The notes beneath the pieces were generated by a model. The model had not been told where the DNA came from, made no database searches, and saw only the letters and a program-made list of their open reading frames with translations. From an uncultured Clostridia bacterium (GTDB lineage Bacteria > Bacillota > Clostridia > TANB77 > CAG-508), in the NCBI GenBank assembly GCA_934120045.1, contig CAKOTF010000002.1:1-64000 (forward strand): a DNA stretch of 64,000 bases, in the 5' to 3' direction. Below are positions 35,119-43,765 of the stretch, piece by piece; position 1 is the stretch's first letter, and each line of letters begins with the position of its first letter. The translations under genes were made by a program, and so were the position numbers.

Positions 35119-35827
35119 ATTCTTCTGTCTCCTCACTTTGTTTTTCATTATTTAATATATTCTTAATCAAAGAGTTAGTCACATAAATTGTTCTTTGATT
35201 AAATTGTCTTTGCCATGCACCTTCAGATCTAGACCAATGGAATCCATTATGTTTTAATTCACTTCTAATATTTTCATTTGGGATGTCATCAAAAATTATT
35301 TGTATTCTATTTATTTCCTTATTATGAATTACTTTCCCACCTTTGAATTCTGTATCTGGAAACATAAGTCGTTCCTGTTCTTCAAGTCTTTTAATTCGTA
35401 ATTTAGTTTCACGAATATTTGCTCCAATATTTGTGAGTTCCCATGTTGAATGTTCTCTAGCTTTTATACTATTTCTTTCATTTTCTAGTCTTTCTAATTT
35501 ATCTTTTAACTTTGATATTGCCTCTGGATCATCATTATATATAGCATTATTATTTTCTGCATTTCTTGCTTTTTCTTCATAATATTGACTCTTATCAGAC
35601 AATTCTATTGATTTTTTTATATCATTATTTGCTTTTTCTATTAATCTTCTATGTCTTTTTTCAGAATGATGTCCTACTAATATTGGTTGTCCAGGTGTCA
35701 TCATCAATATTCTTTGTGCATTTGAATTTGCTCTTGCATCTGATTCTTCTCTTTTCTTTTGAGATACTATTTTGTATCTTTCAATTCTTCTTTGCCTTCT
35801 TTCTTCGTAATCTGCTCTTCCTCCCAT
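35108..35827 (-). CDS. DUF3560 domain protein
   Basis: 239 aa. The N-terminal part YEERRQRRIERY...PILVGHHSEKRHRR (about 7-65) is the DUF3560 signature. A coiled coil follows, then a C-terminal domain with GFHWSRSEGAWQRQ, often found with it. The family is common on plasmids and conjugative elements; its biochemical role is not established. It ends TEEFGE and overlaps the next gene start. Confidence 0.75.
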   Translation of the reverse strand: MGGRADYEERRQRRIERYKIVSQKKREESDARANSNAQRILMMTPGQPILVGHHSEKRHRRLIEKANNDIKKSIELSDKSQYYEEKARNAENNNAIYNDDPEAISKLKDKLERLENERNSIKAREHSTWELTNIGANIRETKLRIKRLEEQERLMFPDTEFKGGKVIHNKEINRIQIIFDDIPNENIRSELKHNGFHWSRSEGAWQRQFNQRTIYVTNSLIKNILNNEKQSEETEEFGE

Positions 35828-35925
35828 TTTCTATCACTTTCCTTTCCTAATATCACACAGCAATGAAAGAACAATGTTAAAACTGAGCTTAACATTGCTA
35901 CAATAATTAAAATTACAATATACAT
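35767..35925 (-). CDS. Small membrane protein, 52 aa
   Basis: The ATG at 35925 follows GGGAG. One transmembrane helix (YIVILIIVAMLSSVLTLFFH), then a highly charged tail (KWEEEQITKKEGKEELKDTK). It overlaps the DUF3560 start by about 60 bp in another frame. Function unknown. Confidence 0.45.
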   Translation of the reverse strand: MYIVILIIVAMLSSVLTLFFHCCVILGKESDRKWEEEQITKKEGKEELKDTK

Positions 35926-36004
35926 TTCTTTCTCCCTTCCAAGAAAAAAAGACCTTGTAAAGTTTGTGTTGCATATTAACTCTTTCACAAACTATCTTCA
36001 AGTC

Positions 36005-36754
36005 TTATTCAAATTCTTCTTCATTTTCATTATTCAATTTATCTATTTTATTATATTTTTCTAATATTGGCTTATAATATATTTCTTCCGCGTTTTCTCT
36101 TGCTTTTGCTGCATCTTCTAATTTTGTATATTCTCCTAATTCTATACGCTTGTTTTTAAAATAAATATAAGCTCGATACTTGCCATTTTTACTTCTATAA
36201 CTTACACCTCTTACTCCTGTTGTATTTTGCTTTGTTACTTTGTTACTTAAATAATCAAGTCTAGTTCCTTCCTTATTTATATTTTTTTCTCTATGCTTTT
36301 CACATTTTTTTATATTCTGTTTTGCCTTTTCTTTTACTACACACCCACAACTAATTACTTGATTTTTCATAAGATGATTTTTAAGCACTATATTGGTATT
36401 ACCACAATCACATTTACACTCCCAAAACTCTCTTGTCTTTCCTTGTGAATCTGCCTTTCTTATCATTTTTATAGCTGTTAGTTTTCCAAATCTTTTTCCT
36501 GTTAAATCTTCAAAATTATTTTCTAATTTTCTCTTGTTTCTTTCTTCTCTCAACTCTTTTTCCAAGCATCCACAACTTTTGGAATTTTCTTTTATAAGAT
36601 TGCTTAATAAAACCGATTTTTCATTACCACAATCACATTTACATTTCCAATAGTAACTATAATATACCTGTCCTTTTTTACTAATATTTTTAGTTCTTTT
36701 ATCAAATTCTATAACAGTTAATCTACCAAATCTTTTTCCTTTATAATCCTTCAT
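36005..36754 (-). CDS. AP2-domain DNA-binding protein with duplicated zinc motif
   Basis: 249 aa from ATG 36754 (ATGA overlap with metK). It has two copies of a CDCGN...SCGCL motif (about residues 40-75 and 110-145) that look like zinc knuckles, followed by an AP2/ERF-type domain (VRGVSYRSKNGKYRAYIYF...GEYTKLEDAAKARE, about 185-230). Such proteins occur on phages and mobile elements, sometimes as homing-type DNA binders. It ends NENEEEFE with no coupled gene just behind. It may regulate or mark element DNA. Confidence 0.72.
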   Translation of the reverse strand: MKDYKGKRFGRLTVIEFDKRTKNISKKGQVYYSYYWKCKCDCGNEKSVLLSNLIKENSKSCGCLEKELREERNKRKLENNFEDLTGKRFGKLTAIKMIRKADSQGKTREFWECKCDCGNTNIVLKNHLMKNQVISCGCVVKEKAKQNIKKCEKHREKNINKEGTRLDYLSNKVTKQNTTGVRGVSYRSKNGKYRAYIYFKNKRIELGEYTKLEDAAKARENAEEIYYKPILEKYNKIDKLNNENEEEFE

Positions 36755-37866
36755 ATCTGAACAATATTCTCCCAAGAAAATCCTTTTCTTCCAAAATGAC
36801 CATAATTTGTTGTCTTAGAATAAATAGGCTCTTTTAAATTCAAATATTCTATAATTCCTTCAGGTGTCAAATCAAATCTGTCCTTTATAGCTTTTATAAT
36901 AATATGTTCTGGCATTCTATTTGTTCCAAAACATTCAATATATAAAGATATAGGCTGTTTCATTCCTATACCATAACTCAATTGTATTTCGCATTTTCTT
37001 GCCATTCCATTTGCAACAACATTTTTTGCTATATGTCTTGCCATATAACTTGCACTCCTGTCAACTTTGCTTGGATCTTTTCCAGAGAAAGCACCACCAC
37101 CATGTCTTGCTAATCCCCCATAAGTATCACACATAATTTTTCTGCCTGTTAATCCTGTATCCCCAATTGCACCACCAATAACAAATCTTCCAGTAGGATT
37201 AATGAAAAACTTAGTTTCTGGGTCTATCATATCAGGATCAACTACTTGTAAAATTACTTTATCTATTAAATCTTTTTGCATAGTTGGTATATCTGCATTT
37301 TCTAAATGCTGAGTAGAAATTAAAATACTATCTATTCTAATTGGAAAATCATCAACATATTCTATTGTTACTTGAGCTTTTCCATCAGTTTTTAGATAAT
37401 TCATTTCTCCATTCTTTCTAACTTTTGCTAATTGCTTTGTAATTTTGTGTGCAAGATAAATTGGATACGGCATATACTCTCGTGTTTCATCACAAGCAAA
37501 ACCAAACATAATTCCTTGATCTCCTGCTCCTCCATTGTTAACTCCAATTGCAATATCATTACTTTGTTGTTTTATGTATTGTTCTACTTCACAACTTTTA
37601 TAATCCATCGTTGTCTTTTCATCATCATATCCAACTTTTTTCAAAGTTGCCCTTACTATTCTTTCTATATTTATTTTTGCATTTGTTGTAATTTCTCCTG
37701 CTACAATCACTTTGTTACCTGTAATCATTGTTTCTACTGCTACTCTTGATTCTTTATCTTGTCTTAAACATTCATCCAATATTGTATCTGATATTAAGTC
37801 AGCTACTTTGTCTGGATGTCCTTCTGTTACACTTTCACTTGTTAAAAAATATCTTTTATATTTCAA
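36751..37866 (-). CDS. metK: S-adenosylmethionine synthetase carried by the element
   Basis: 371 aa from TTG 37866, eight bases behind GGAGG; the ATG at 37881 forms part of that site. It starts KYKRYFLTSESVTEGHPDK as MetK should, followed by GAGDQGIMFG and FSGKDPSKVDRSASYMARH. It is slightly shorter than host enzymes (about 385-400). It makes SAM from methionine and ATP. It is the first gene of the transfer operon and lies inside the mobile element, where it could feed the element's DNA methyltransferase in donor or recipient. I see no S-box riboswitch before it; the leader shares the 25-bp repeat with the ArdA-like gene. Confidence 0.92.
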   Translation of the reverse strand: MKYKRYFLTSESVTEGHPDKVADLISDTILDECLRQDKESRVAVETMITGNKVIVAGEITTNAKINIERIVRATLKKVGYDDEKTTMDYKSCEVEQYIKQQSNDIAIGVNNGGAGDQGIMFGFACDETREYMPYPIYLAHKITKQLAKVRKNGEMNYLKTDGKAQVTIEYVDDFPIRIDSILISTQHLENADIPTMQKDLIDKVILQVVDPDMIDPETKFFINPTGRFVIGGAIGDTGLTGRKIMCDTYGGLARHGGGAFSGKDPSKVDRSASYMARHIAKNVVANGMARKCEIQLSYGIGMKQPISLYIECFGTNRMPEHIIIKAIKDRFDLTPEGIIEYLNLKEPIYSKTTNYGHFGRKGFSWENIVQI

Positions 37867-37973
37867 TTTAAATTCCTCCATTTCTATTTATTGTTTATAA
37901 TTTAATAACTTTTAATTCTATATAAACATCTTCTCACTCTCCTTATTAATCACTTATATCAATTTATTTACAC

Positions 37974-37998
37974 CTCGCACGAGAATCGATTTTGTGCC
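37974..37998 (-). repeat. 25-bp leader repeat, copy 2
   Basis: Identical to 34749-34773. It lies about 110 bp before the metK start. It is a candidate operator or RNA element shared by two operon segments. Confidence 0.75.
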
Positions 37999-38059
37999 CT
38001 TAAATATAAAAAATAGAGTAGTTATACCTCTAAAAAAGATATAACGCCTCTATTCTGTA

Positions 38060-38103
38060 ACGCACTCTTTATGGAGCATAAGAATATGCTCCTTAGGAGT
38101 GCG
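38060..38103. repeat. Large hairpin near the right end of the element
   Basis: Outer arms CGCACTC/GAGTGCG and inner arms GGAGCATA/TATGCTCC form a long, nearly perfect stem between attR and the metK leader. It has no U-run. It may insulate the operon from the cotJ promoter or serve as a DNA signal. A related CACTCCTAAGAGTG sequence precedes the adhesin gene (near 19131). Confidence 0.5.
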
Positions 38104-38132
38104 TTTGTCGATAAAATTAACAAATTCACCCC

Positions 38133-38159
38133 TCAAACGACCTCTTATTGGGCTAATTC
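38133..38159. other. attR of the integrated element
   Basis: Arm TCAAACGACCTC at 38133-38144 is the inverted copy of 2560-2571. The core GCTAATTC at 38152-38159 is repeated at 2538-2545. Joined across the core, the element ends give an imperfectly palindromic attP of about 53 bp. Confidence 0.85.
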
Positions 38160-38351
38160 TTCTGTTCCAATATCATTTAAAATAGCTTTTGCATTTTGGT
38201 CTGGCATACCAAATCTTTGTGATAAATATCTTAAAGATGCTGCAAGTTCTCCATCTGGTCCACCATATTGGCTAATAATTACTTTTGCAAGACGAGGGTC
38301 TGCACATTTTATATTTATTGGATATTGTAATACTTTATTATAAGTCCACAT
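38145..38351 (-). pseudogene. cotJC: cotJC, 5' portion (gene split by the element)
   Basis: Starts MWTYNKVLQYPINIK, as CotJC proteins do, and runs through QYGGPDGELAASLRYL to DIGTEELA, where element DNA adds Gln and a stop. It begins four bases after cotJB as the third gene of cotJABC. The missing part lies at 2114-2545. In this state the spore would lack full CotJC unless the element is excised in the mother cell. Confidence 0.9.
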
Positions 38352-38354
38352 AGT

Positions 38355-38738
38355 TTAGAAATTCCCCCTTTCCCAAGGCCATGGCTCTTCAATCCATCTC
38401 CATTTATTACATGGAAATTGAATTGTTAATGGTCCATATACTTTTTGATATTTATCTGTTAATTCTCTATATTCTTTGCAATATTTTCTGTGTAAACAAA
38501 GTGCTTTTTGATCATCAACATGTGTGTCTAAATATAATCCAAGCTCTGTTATTGCAAAATTCAAGCTTTTTATTCTTTCCATCATTTCTTCTCTTGTTGC
38601 TTGTGATTGATTGCATTCACAATTTTGCATATTGTTACAATTTGTCATATTATCTAATACATTCAAACCATCTGCAGACTGCATATTCCAATTCATATTA
38701 TTTGAATTATTCATCATCCAATTTCTATTATCTTCCAT
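38355..38738 (-). CDS. cotJB: Spore coat protein CotJB
   Basis: 127 aa from ATG 38738 (GGGGAGGG upstream). An Asn/Met-rich N-terminus (MEDNRNWMMNNSNN...) precedes the CotJB domain: MMERIKSLNFAITELGLYLDTH, then YGPLTIQ and WRWIEEPWPWE, the diagnostic Trp-rich end. It is made in the mother cell and built into the coat together with CotJA and CotJC. Confidence 0.9.
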   Translation of the reverse strand: MEDNRNWMMNNSNNMNWNMQSADGLNVLDNMTNCNNMQNCECNQSQATREEMMERIKSLNFAITELGLYLDTHVDDQKALCLHRKYCKEYRELTDKYQKVYGPLTIQFPCNKWRWIEEPWPWERGNF

Positions 38739-39105
38739 TATTACAGCCCTCCCCAATTTGATTTGTTGTTTCTAAAAATTCATTTGTTCTCATTGATTGA
38801 CATGGTGTATATGGGCTTACTAATTCTGGAAATATTGTTCCCATTTTTAGTCCAATTTCTGGTCTAAATGTTTTATCCATATATTGCCAAGGAACATAAC
38901 TTTGAGCTAACATTGGATTATTTGGAAATACACTCATTTCATATTCTTCATCAAATCCACATTCACAACAGTCTACAGGCTCTTGTTGTTCATAACTACA
39001 ATTTGTAGAACAGTCATTATTGCATTTATCTTCAATCATATTTGTAGATGTATTCCATGCCTGATTATTCATGCATGAACATCTTTGATATCTACGCGTA
39101 AACAT
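38728..39105 (-). CDS. cotJA: Spore coat protein CotJA
   Basis: 125 aa. A Cys/Asn-rich N-terminus is followed by the CotJA core LAQSYVPWQYMDKTFRPEIGLKMGTIFPEL. GAGGAGG lies before the ATG. The sequence GCATATTATG, about 60 bp upstream, resembles the -10 of mother-cell sigma factors (sigma E/K), which fits known control of the operon. The end overlaps cotJB. Confidence 0.88.
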   Translation of the reverse strand: MFTRRYQRCSCMNNQAWNTSTNMIEDKCNNDCSTNCSYEQQEPVDCCECGFDEEYEMSVFPNNPMLAQSYVPWQYMDKTFRPEIGLKMGTIFPELVSPYTPCQSMRTNEFLETTNQIGEGCNNGR

Positions 39106-39166
39106 ATTTTTCCTCCTCTTAATATAATTAAATCAATTTTTGATTTGTCATATTACATAATATGCA

Positions 39167-39233
39167 AAAAAAGTAGCCTTGCTACAATAATTTGTCTTAT
39201 TTAGTTGTTTTGACAAATTTGCTTTGGCTACTT
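39167..39233 (-). terminator. Terminator of the two-component operon
   Basis: A long interrupted stem (GTAGCC..GGCTAC with an inner AATTTGTC..GACAAATT) followed on the minus strand by seven T residues, just at the end of the histidine kinase gene. Confidence 0.75.
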
Positions 39234-40463
39234 TAAATATTTTATTATAAATATTGTTCCTTTATTTAATTCTGAATCCACTTGTATATATCCATTATTA
39301 CTTTCTATTATTGATTTTGATAAAGCTAAACCTATTCCTACACTATCACTTGATGAATTTTTTCCTTTATAAAATCTTTCAAATATGTGTGGTAAATCTT
39401 TTGCATCTATTCCTGTTCCATTATCTTCAATTTTTAATTCTGTATACATATTATTTTGATTATAATTTATATAAATTTTTCTATTTTCATATGAATGTTC
39501 TATGCAATTTTTTAATATATTTGTTATTGCTTCAACTTGCCATTTTAAATCACATATTGTTTTTATTGAATCATCTCCTAAAACTATTATTTCTATATTT
39601 TTCAATTCACTTAACATTGATACATTTTTTACCGCTTCATTTATTATATCTTTTATAAAAACTTCTTTTTTTATAAATTTTATCGAATTACTGTCTATTT
39701 TTGATAATTTCAAAATTGATTCCACTAAAAATTTTATATTCACTATTTCTCTTTTTATATCTTTAATAAAATCTTTTTTTATATCTTCTGGCATATTTTC
39801 ATCACTTAAAATATTGTCTAACATTATTAAAATTGATGTAATTGGTGTCTTTATTTGATGTGATATATCTGATAATGAATCTTTTAATGTTGTTTTATCT
39901 TTTTGAGAATTTTCAGCAACTTCTTTTAACTTTATAGTTATTTTATATAATTCATTTTTTAATATTGACAATTCATCTTCTGTGTTTTCTTCTATATTTA
40001 GTTTGTAATTTCCTCTATTGATTTCTTCTATGTATTTTGTTATTTCATTAATTTTTTTACTTTCACTATGATTATATTTGAAGACTATTATTGATAATAT
40101 TAAAATAAATACTATCAATGTACTTACATCTATAATAATAAATTTTTGAAAATCTGTGTTATTTTCTAATATTACTGAATCTTTATCTAGTTCTATGCCA
40201 TATTCCCTTAATATCTCATTATTAGTTTTATCACTACTATTTAATATTTCTACAATTTCTCTTTTTTCTATATCTGGATATTTTTCTAAAACATTATCTA
40301 TAATTCCTGCTATTTTTTGATTAAAATTATATGTATATGTTTTGTATTGTTTATATATTAAAATCGAAAATGTGATTAGAAATATAATAATTACAATACA
40401 ACTTGTGATGCACATTTTTTTTAATTCTATTTTGTTTTTCATTTTTATTTCATTCCTTTTCAA
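39228..40463 (-). CDS. Sensor histidine kinase
   Basis: 411 aa. A transmembrane helix (CIVIIIFLITFSILIY), an extracellular loop of about 75 residues, a second helix near 110-130, then a HAMP-like linker. The phospho-His is in LSDISHQIKTPIT, followed by the ATPase domain with N-box LKNCIEH and G-boxes DNGTGI and GIGLALSKSI. It is paired with the response regulator upstream and follows an ABC transporter, the usual arrangement for sensing peptide antibiotics or envelope stress. Confidence 0.9.
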   Translation of the reverse strand: MKRNEIKMKNKIELKKMCITSCIVIIIFLITFSILIYKQYKTYTYNFNQKIAGIIDNVLEKYPDIEKREIVEILNSSDKTNNEILREYGIELDKDSVILENNTDFQKFIIIDVSTLIVFILILSIIVFKYNHSESKKINEITKYIEEINRGNYKLNIEENTEDELSILKNELYKITIKLKEVAENSQKDKTTLKDSLSDISHQIKTPITSILIMLDNILSDENMPEDIKKDFIKDIKREIVNIKFLVESILKLSKIDSNSIKFIKKEVFIKDIINEAVKNVSMLSELKNIEIIVLGDDSIKTICDLKWQVEAITNILKNCIEHSYENRKIYINYNQNNMYTELKIEDNGTGIDAKDLPHIFERFYKGKNSSSDSVGIGLALSKSIIESNNGYIQVDSELNKGTIFIIKYLK

Positions 40464-40487
40464 AACTTAGATGTTATTGATAATTTA

Positions 40488-41147
40488 TTAATCTACTTCA
40501 CTATCAATTCTATATCCAATTCCTTTAATTGTAATTATAATATCTGTTTTAATTTTTTCTCTTATCCTTTTTAAATATACTGTTACAGTATTATCATTTA
40601 CATCATTTCCTGTCCATTCCCATATTTTGTCTATTATTTCACTTCTTTTTACTACTTTATTTAAATTTAAGAATAGTAAATTCAATATTTTCAACTCTAA
40701 GTTTGTAAGTTCTACATTTTCATTATCTCTATATACAACCATTTTGTCCATATCAAATTTTATATTTTGGACTTGTATTATTGTGTTTTTCTTGTTTCTT
40801 AATATTATTCTATTTATTCTTGCCATCAGTTCTTTTATTGAAAATGGTTTTGTAATATAATCTTCTGCGCCTAACTCTAATCCTTTTACAATATTGTCTT
40901 CTTCATCTTTTGCTGTTAAAAAAATTGAAGATATATTCTTTTCTTTTATATTATTTCTATATAAATCAAATCCATTTCCATCTGGTAATGATACATCTAA
41001 TATTGCTAAATCTATTTTTTCTGTTTTTAATATTTTAAGTGTATTTTCTACATTTAATGTGTGTATTACTTGATATTTCTTTTGTTCTAAAGAGTATATT
41101 AATCCTTTAGCTAATATCTCATTATCCTCTACTAATAATATTTTCAT
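40488..41147 (-). CDS. OmpR-family response regulator
   Basis: 219 aa. The receiver has VEDNE, phospho-Asp in LAILDVSLPDG, Thr in IFLTAKD and Lys in YITKPFS. A winged helix follows (ELTNLELKILNLLF..VVKRSEIIDKIWEW..NTVTVYLKRIREK). It is probably activated by the kinase encoded next and controls the ABC transporter genes upstream in the same operon. Confidence 0.92.
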   Translation of the reverse strand: MKILLVEDNEILAKGLIYSLEQKKYQVIHTLNVENTLKILKTEKIDLAILDVSLPDGNGFDLYRNNIKEKNISSIFLTAKDEEDNIVKGLELGAEDYITKPFSIKELMARINRIILRNKKNTIIQVQNIKFDMDKMVVYRDNENVELTNLELKILNLLFLNLNKVVKRSEIIDKIWEWTGNDVNDNTVTVYLKRIREKIKTDIIITIKGIGYRIDSEVD

Positions 41148-41203
41148 ATATTCTCACTCCATATATATTTTATCATAAAAAGAGGACTTTGTAAGCCCCC
41201 TTT

Positions 41204-43762
41204 TTATACATTTTCATTTCTAATAGTTTCAATTGTATTTTGTTTATTAATTTTATAAATTGAATATCTCATAATAATAAATATAAATATAAATACAAAA
41301 ACTGCAGAAATTAAAATTGCATTTGTAGGTATATACATACCTTTTTGAAATTTTACTGAAAATGCTTTATATATTGCAAATGTTCCAATTAATCCCATAA
41401 TTGTTCCTATAATCCATGCTTTAGTTCCATAAAATATAGTTTCTAAATTTATCATCCTATCAAATTCTTTTGATGTCATTCCTATTGATTTTAACATTGC
41501 AAATTCTTTTTGTCTTAATTCCATATTTGATGTAATTGTGTTAAAAATATTTGTAATTCCTATTAATGTTATTACTGTGATAAATCCATATAAAAATATT
41601 TTTATTACTAATACCATTGCACTTTCTTCTTTGGCAGATGCATCAATATTATAAATTCTAATATCTAAATGTAAAGCATCTATATCTTTCTCTAGTTGGT
41701 CTGGATTATTTGATTGTATTGTTACTGTATTATATACTGGCTTTTCCTCATTTTCTAATTGTGATATATCTAAAATTAAATATCCACCTTCATAATAACT
41801 TCTATCAATTCCATCTGGTTTAATTGTTGAAATTGCACCAACTTCTACTGAACGTTGTTTATCATTGTAATCTTTTCCTTCTATTATATCTCCAACATTG
41901 TATTTATATTTTCTTCCATTTTTTACTTGACCATCTTCTATCCAACTTACTTCGTCACACAATATTCCTTTATCTTTTACTTTATCATATTTAGCACCAA
42001 TTTTATTTACATATCTTTTAAATGAATCACTATCTAATGCCATAATTTGTAATGCTGAATATTTCTCCCCTGTCTCTATGAATTCTTCATTTTCTTCATC
42101 ATAATATCCTTCTTCTGACAATGTACCAGAAGCTAAATTAATTTTATCAATATCTTTTATTTTTATATCTCCATTATTTAAACTATACAATATTGAATAT
42201 TTTTCTATATTATCTAATGAAATTATTCTATCTATTTCTTCATTTGATACTTTTCCAACATTTAATTGTATATTATAATCATAGTCTTTATAATAATTTT
42301 GTGATTCTTGGAACATATTCACTATAAATGAATTCATTGTGATAAATACAAATATGCTTACTGCAATTGATATAATTGTTGTTCTATATTTTTTCTTACT
42401 TCTCTTTAAGTTTTTGTATGCTAATTCTCCACCAGTTTTAAATAATTTTGATATAATCTTTGGTACTTTTAATTTTTTTGAATTTAGTTTTATATCTTTA
42501 GAACCTCTTAATCCTTCTATTGGACTTACTCTACTTGCTTTTATAGCAGATGTTATTGATGATAAATATATTGTTACAAATCCTAATACTGCTGATAAAA
42601 TAATTGGTAATATTGATATTTTAAATACTAATCCATCAACATGTTGTAATAAATAATCACCTAAAAGTGAATTTACTATTTGTATTAATACAAATACTGC
42701 AAAAAATCCTGATAGTATTCCTAAAGGTATTCCTATTAATCCTAATATTAATCCTTCTTGTATTACATTTTTTCTTATTTGTCTTTTAGTTGCTCCAACA
42801 CTTGCAAGCATTGAATACATTTTTATTTTTTCTGTTATTGATATTGCAAATGAATTTCTTATACAAAATATACTTGTAAATAATATTATTACTATTACTA
42901 CTCCAATTACTGAATATAACATGGTAACTGTTGAGTCTGAAAATGCAAATGCTTCCCATCTTAATAATTCTTTATTTAAAGTATAATCATATTTGGTCTC
43001 AGTATCATTTTTTGACAAACTTTCATAACTTTGAATTCCTAGTATTTGAGGTATTGTCTCTTTATAATTTTTTGGTGATTTTAAACTTATATATAAATCT
43101 GATCTTCCTGTACTTATTCCTGTTGTAATTACAGTATATCCAGGCTCTGAATATTTTTCAAAACTTGTATCTGGTCTTTCTATGATTCCTACTATTTTAA
43201 ATGAATAATTTGTTGCATTTATTATCTCTTCTGCATCATATATATTATCATATTCTTTTTCACTAACTCCTGGTTTTATACTTCTTGTTCCAACATTTAA
43301 ATTGATTGTGTCTCCTATTTTGTATTCTACTTTTCCATTTGCCATTATCGTTTTACTAATTACTACTTCATTATTATTAACTGGAAATCTACCTTCTATT
43401 AATTCAAAATGCAAATCCTTAAATGAACTTTCATTCATAGAAATTAATCTTGCATAAGGTTTATACTCATTTTGACTTCCTTGTAAAATTGAATATCCAC
43501 ATATTTTTATTGCAAATATATCTTTTACATCTCTATTATTTTGTATATCTTTTATTTCTTCATCACTAACATTTTCTAACTTCAAATGCCAATATCCTGA
43601 TTGATTTTTTGCATTTTCTACTAATGTTGCTTGAAAACTCATTCCCATACTTGCAACAGCACATATTAATGCTACTGATAATATTATTCCTATTATTGTA
43701 CTTATTGTTCTTTTTTTATTTAATTTTAAATTTCTGATAGATAAACTTGTAAGAATGTTCAT
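41204..43762 (-). CDS. ABC transporter permease (FtsX/MacB type)
   Basis: 852 aa. An N-terminal helix (TISTIIGIILSVALICAVASMG), a large extracellular domain, then three FtsX-type helices near 270-400; the same arrangement is repeated in the second half (final helices near 735-840). This is the double-FtsX layout of antimicrobial-peptide and lipoprotein export permeases. The ATPase gene ends four bases upstream. Confidence 0.88.
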   Translation of the reverse strand: MNILTSLSIRNLKLNKKRTISTIIGIILSVALICAVASMGMSFQATLVENAKNQSGYWHLKLENVSDEEIKDIQNNRDVKDIFAIKICGYSILQGSQNEYKPYARLISMNESSFKDLHFELIEGRFPVNNNEVVISKTIMANGKVEYKIGDTINLNVGTRSIKPGVSEKEYDNIYDAEEIINATNYSFKIVGIIERPDTSFEKYSEPGYTVITTGISTGRSDLYISLKSPKNYKETIPQILGIQSYESLSKNDTETKYDYTLNKELLRWEAFAFSDSTVTMLYSVIGVVIVIILFTSIFCIRNSFAISITEKIKMYSMLASVGATKRQIRKNVIQEGLILGLIGIPLGILSGFFAVFVLIQIVNSLLGDYLLQHVDGLVFKISILPIILSAVLGFVTIYLSSITSAIKASRVSPIEGLRGSKDIKLNSKKLKVPKIISKLFKTGGELAYKNLKRSKKKYRTTIISIAVSIFVFITMNSFIVNMFQESQNYYKDYDYNIQLNVGKVSNEEIDRIISLDNIEKYSILYSLNNGDIKIKDIDKINLASGTLSEEGYYDEENEEFIETGEKYSALQIMALDSDSFKRYVNKIGAKYDKVKDKGILCDEVSWIEDGQVKNGRKYKYNVGDIIEGKDYNDKQRSVEVGAISTIKPDGIDRSYYEGGYLILDISQLENEEKPVYNTVTIQSNNPDQLEKDIDALHLDIRIYNIDASAKEESAMVLVIKIFLYGFITVITLIGITNIFNTITSNMELRQKEFAMLKSIGMTSKEFDRMINLETIFYGTKAWIIGTIMGLIGTFAIYKAFSVKFQKGMYIPTNAILISAVFVFIFIFIIMRYSIYKINKQNTIETIRNENV

Positions 43763-43765
43763 TTA

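Larger units (their letters stand above)
2545..38158. mobile_element. Integrative conjugative element (serine-recombinase type) inserted in cotJC
   Basis: About 35.6 kb bounded by attL and attR, inserted in cotJC. It carries a large serine recombinase at the left end, regulators and cargo (4.3-13.8 kb), and a long minus-strand operon (37.9 to 14.4 kb) with relaxase, VirD4, VirB4, PrgI-like, TrbL-like and VirB2-like genes, an M23 peptidase, a sortase, a Cna-B surface protein, antirestriction, a DNA methyltransferase and metK. The set resembles the C. difficile CTn2/CTn4/CTn5 and Tn1549 families in content, but metK and the Spo0A-like gene are unusual. Excision would leave an intact cotJC and a circle of 35,614 bp. 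Confidence 0.92.

Noticed and set aside
36393..36653. Plus-strand open frame opposite the AP2 gene
   Set aside because: Composition mirrors the repeated zinc motif on the other strand; no start signal.
38104..38112. Single Spo0A-box-like site as proof of Spo0A control
   Set aside because: One 8-of-9 match in AT-rich DNA is expected by chance and it is not at a mapped promoter.
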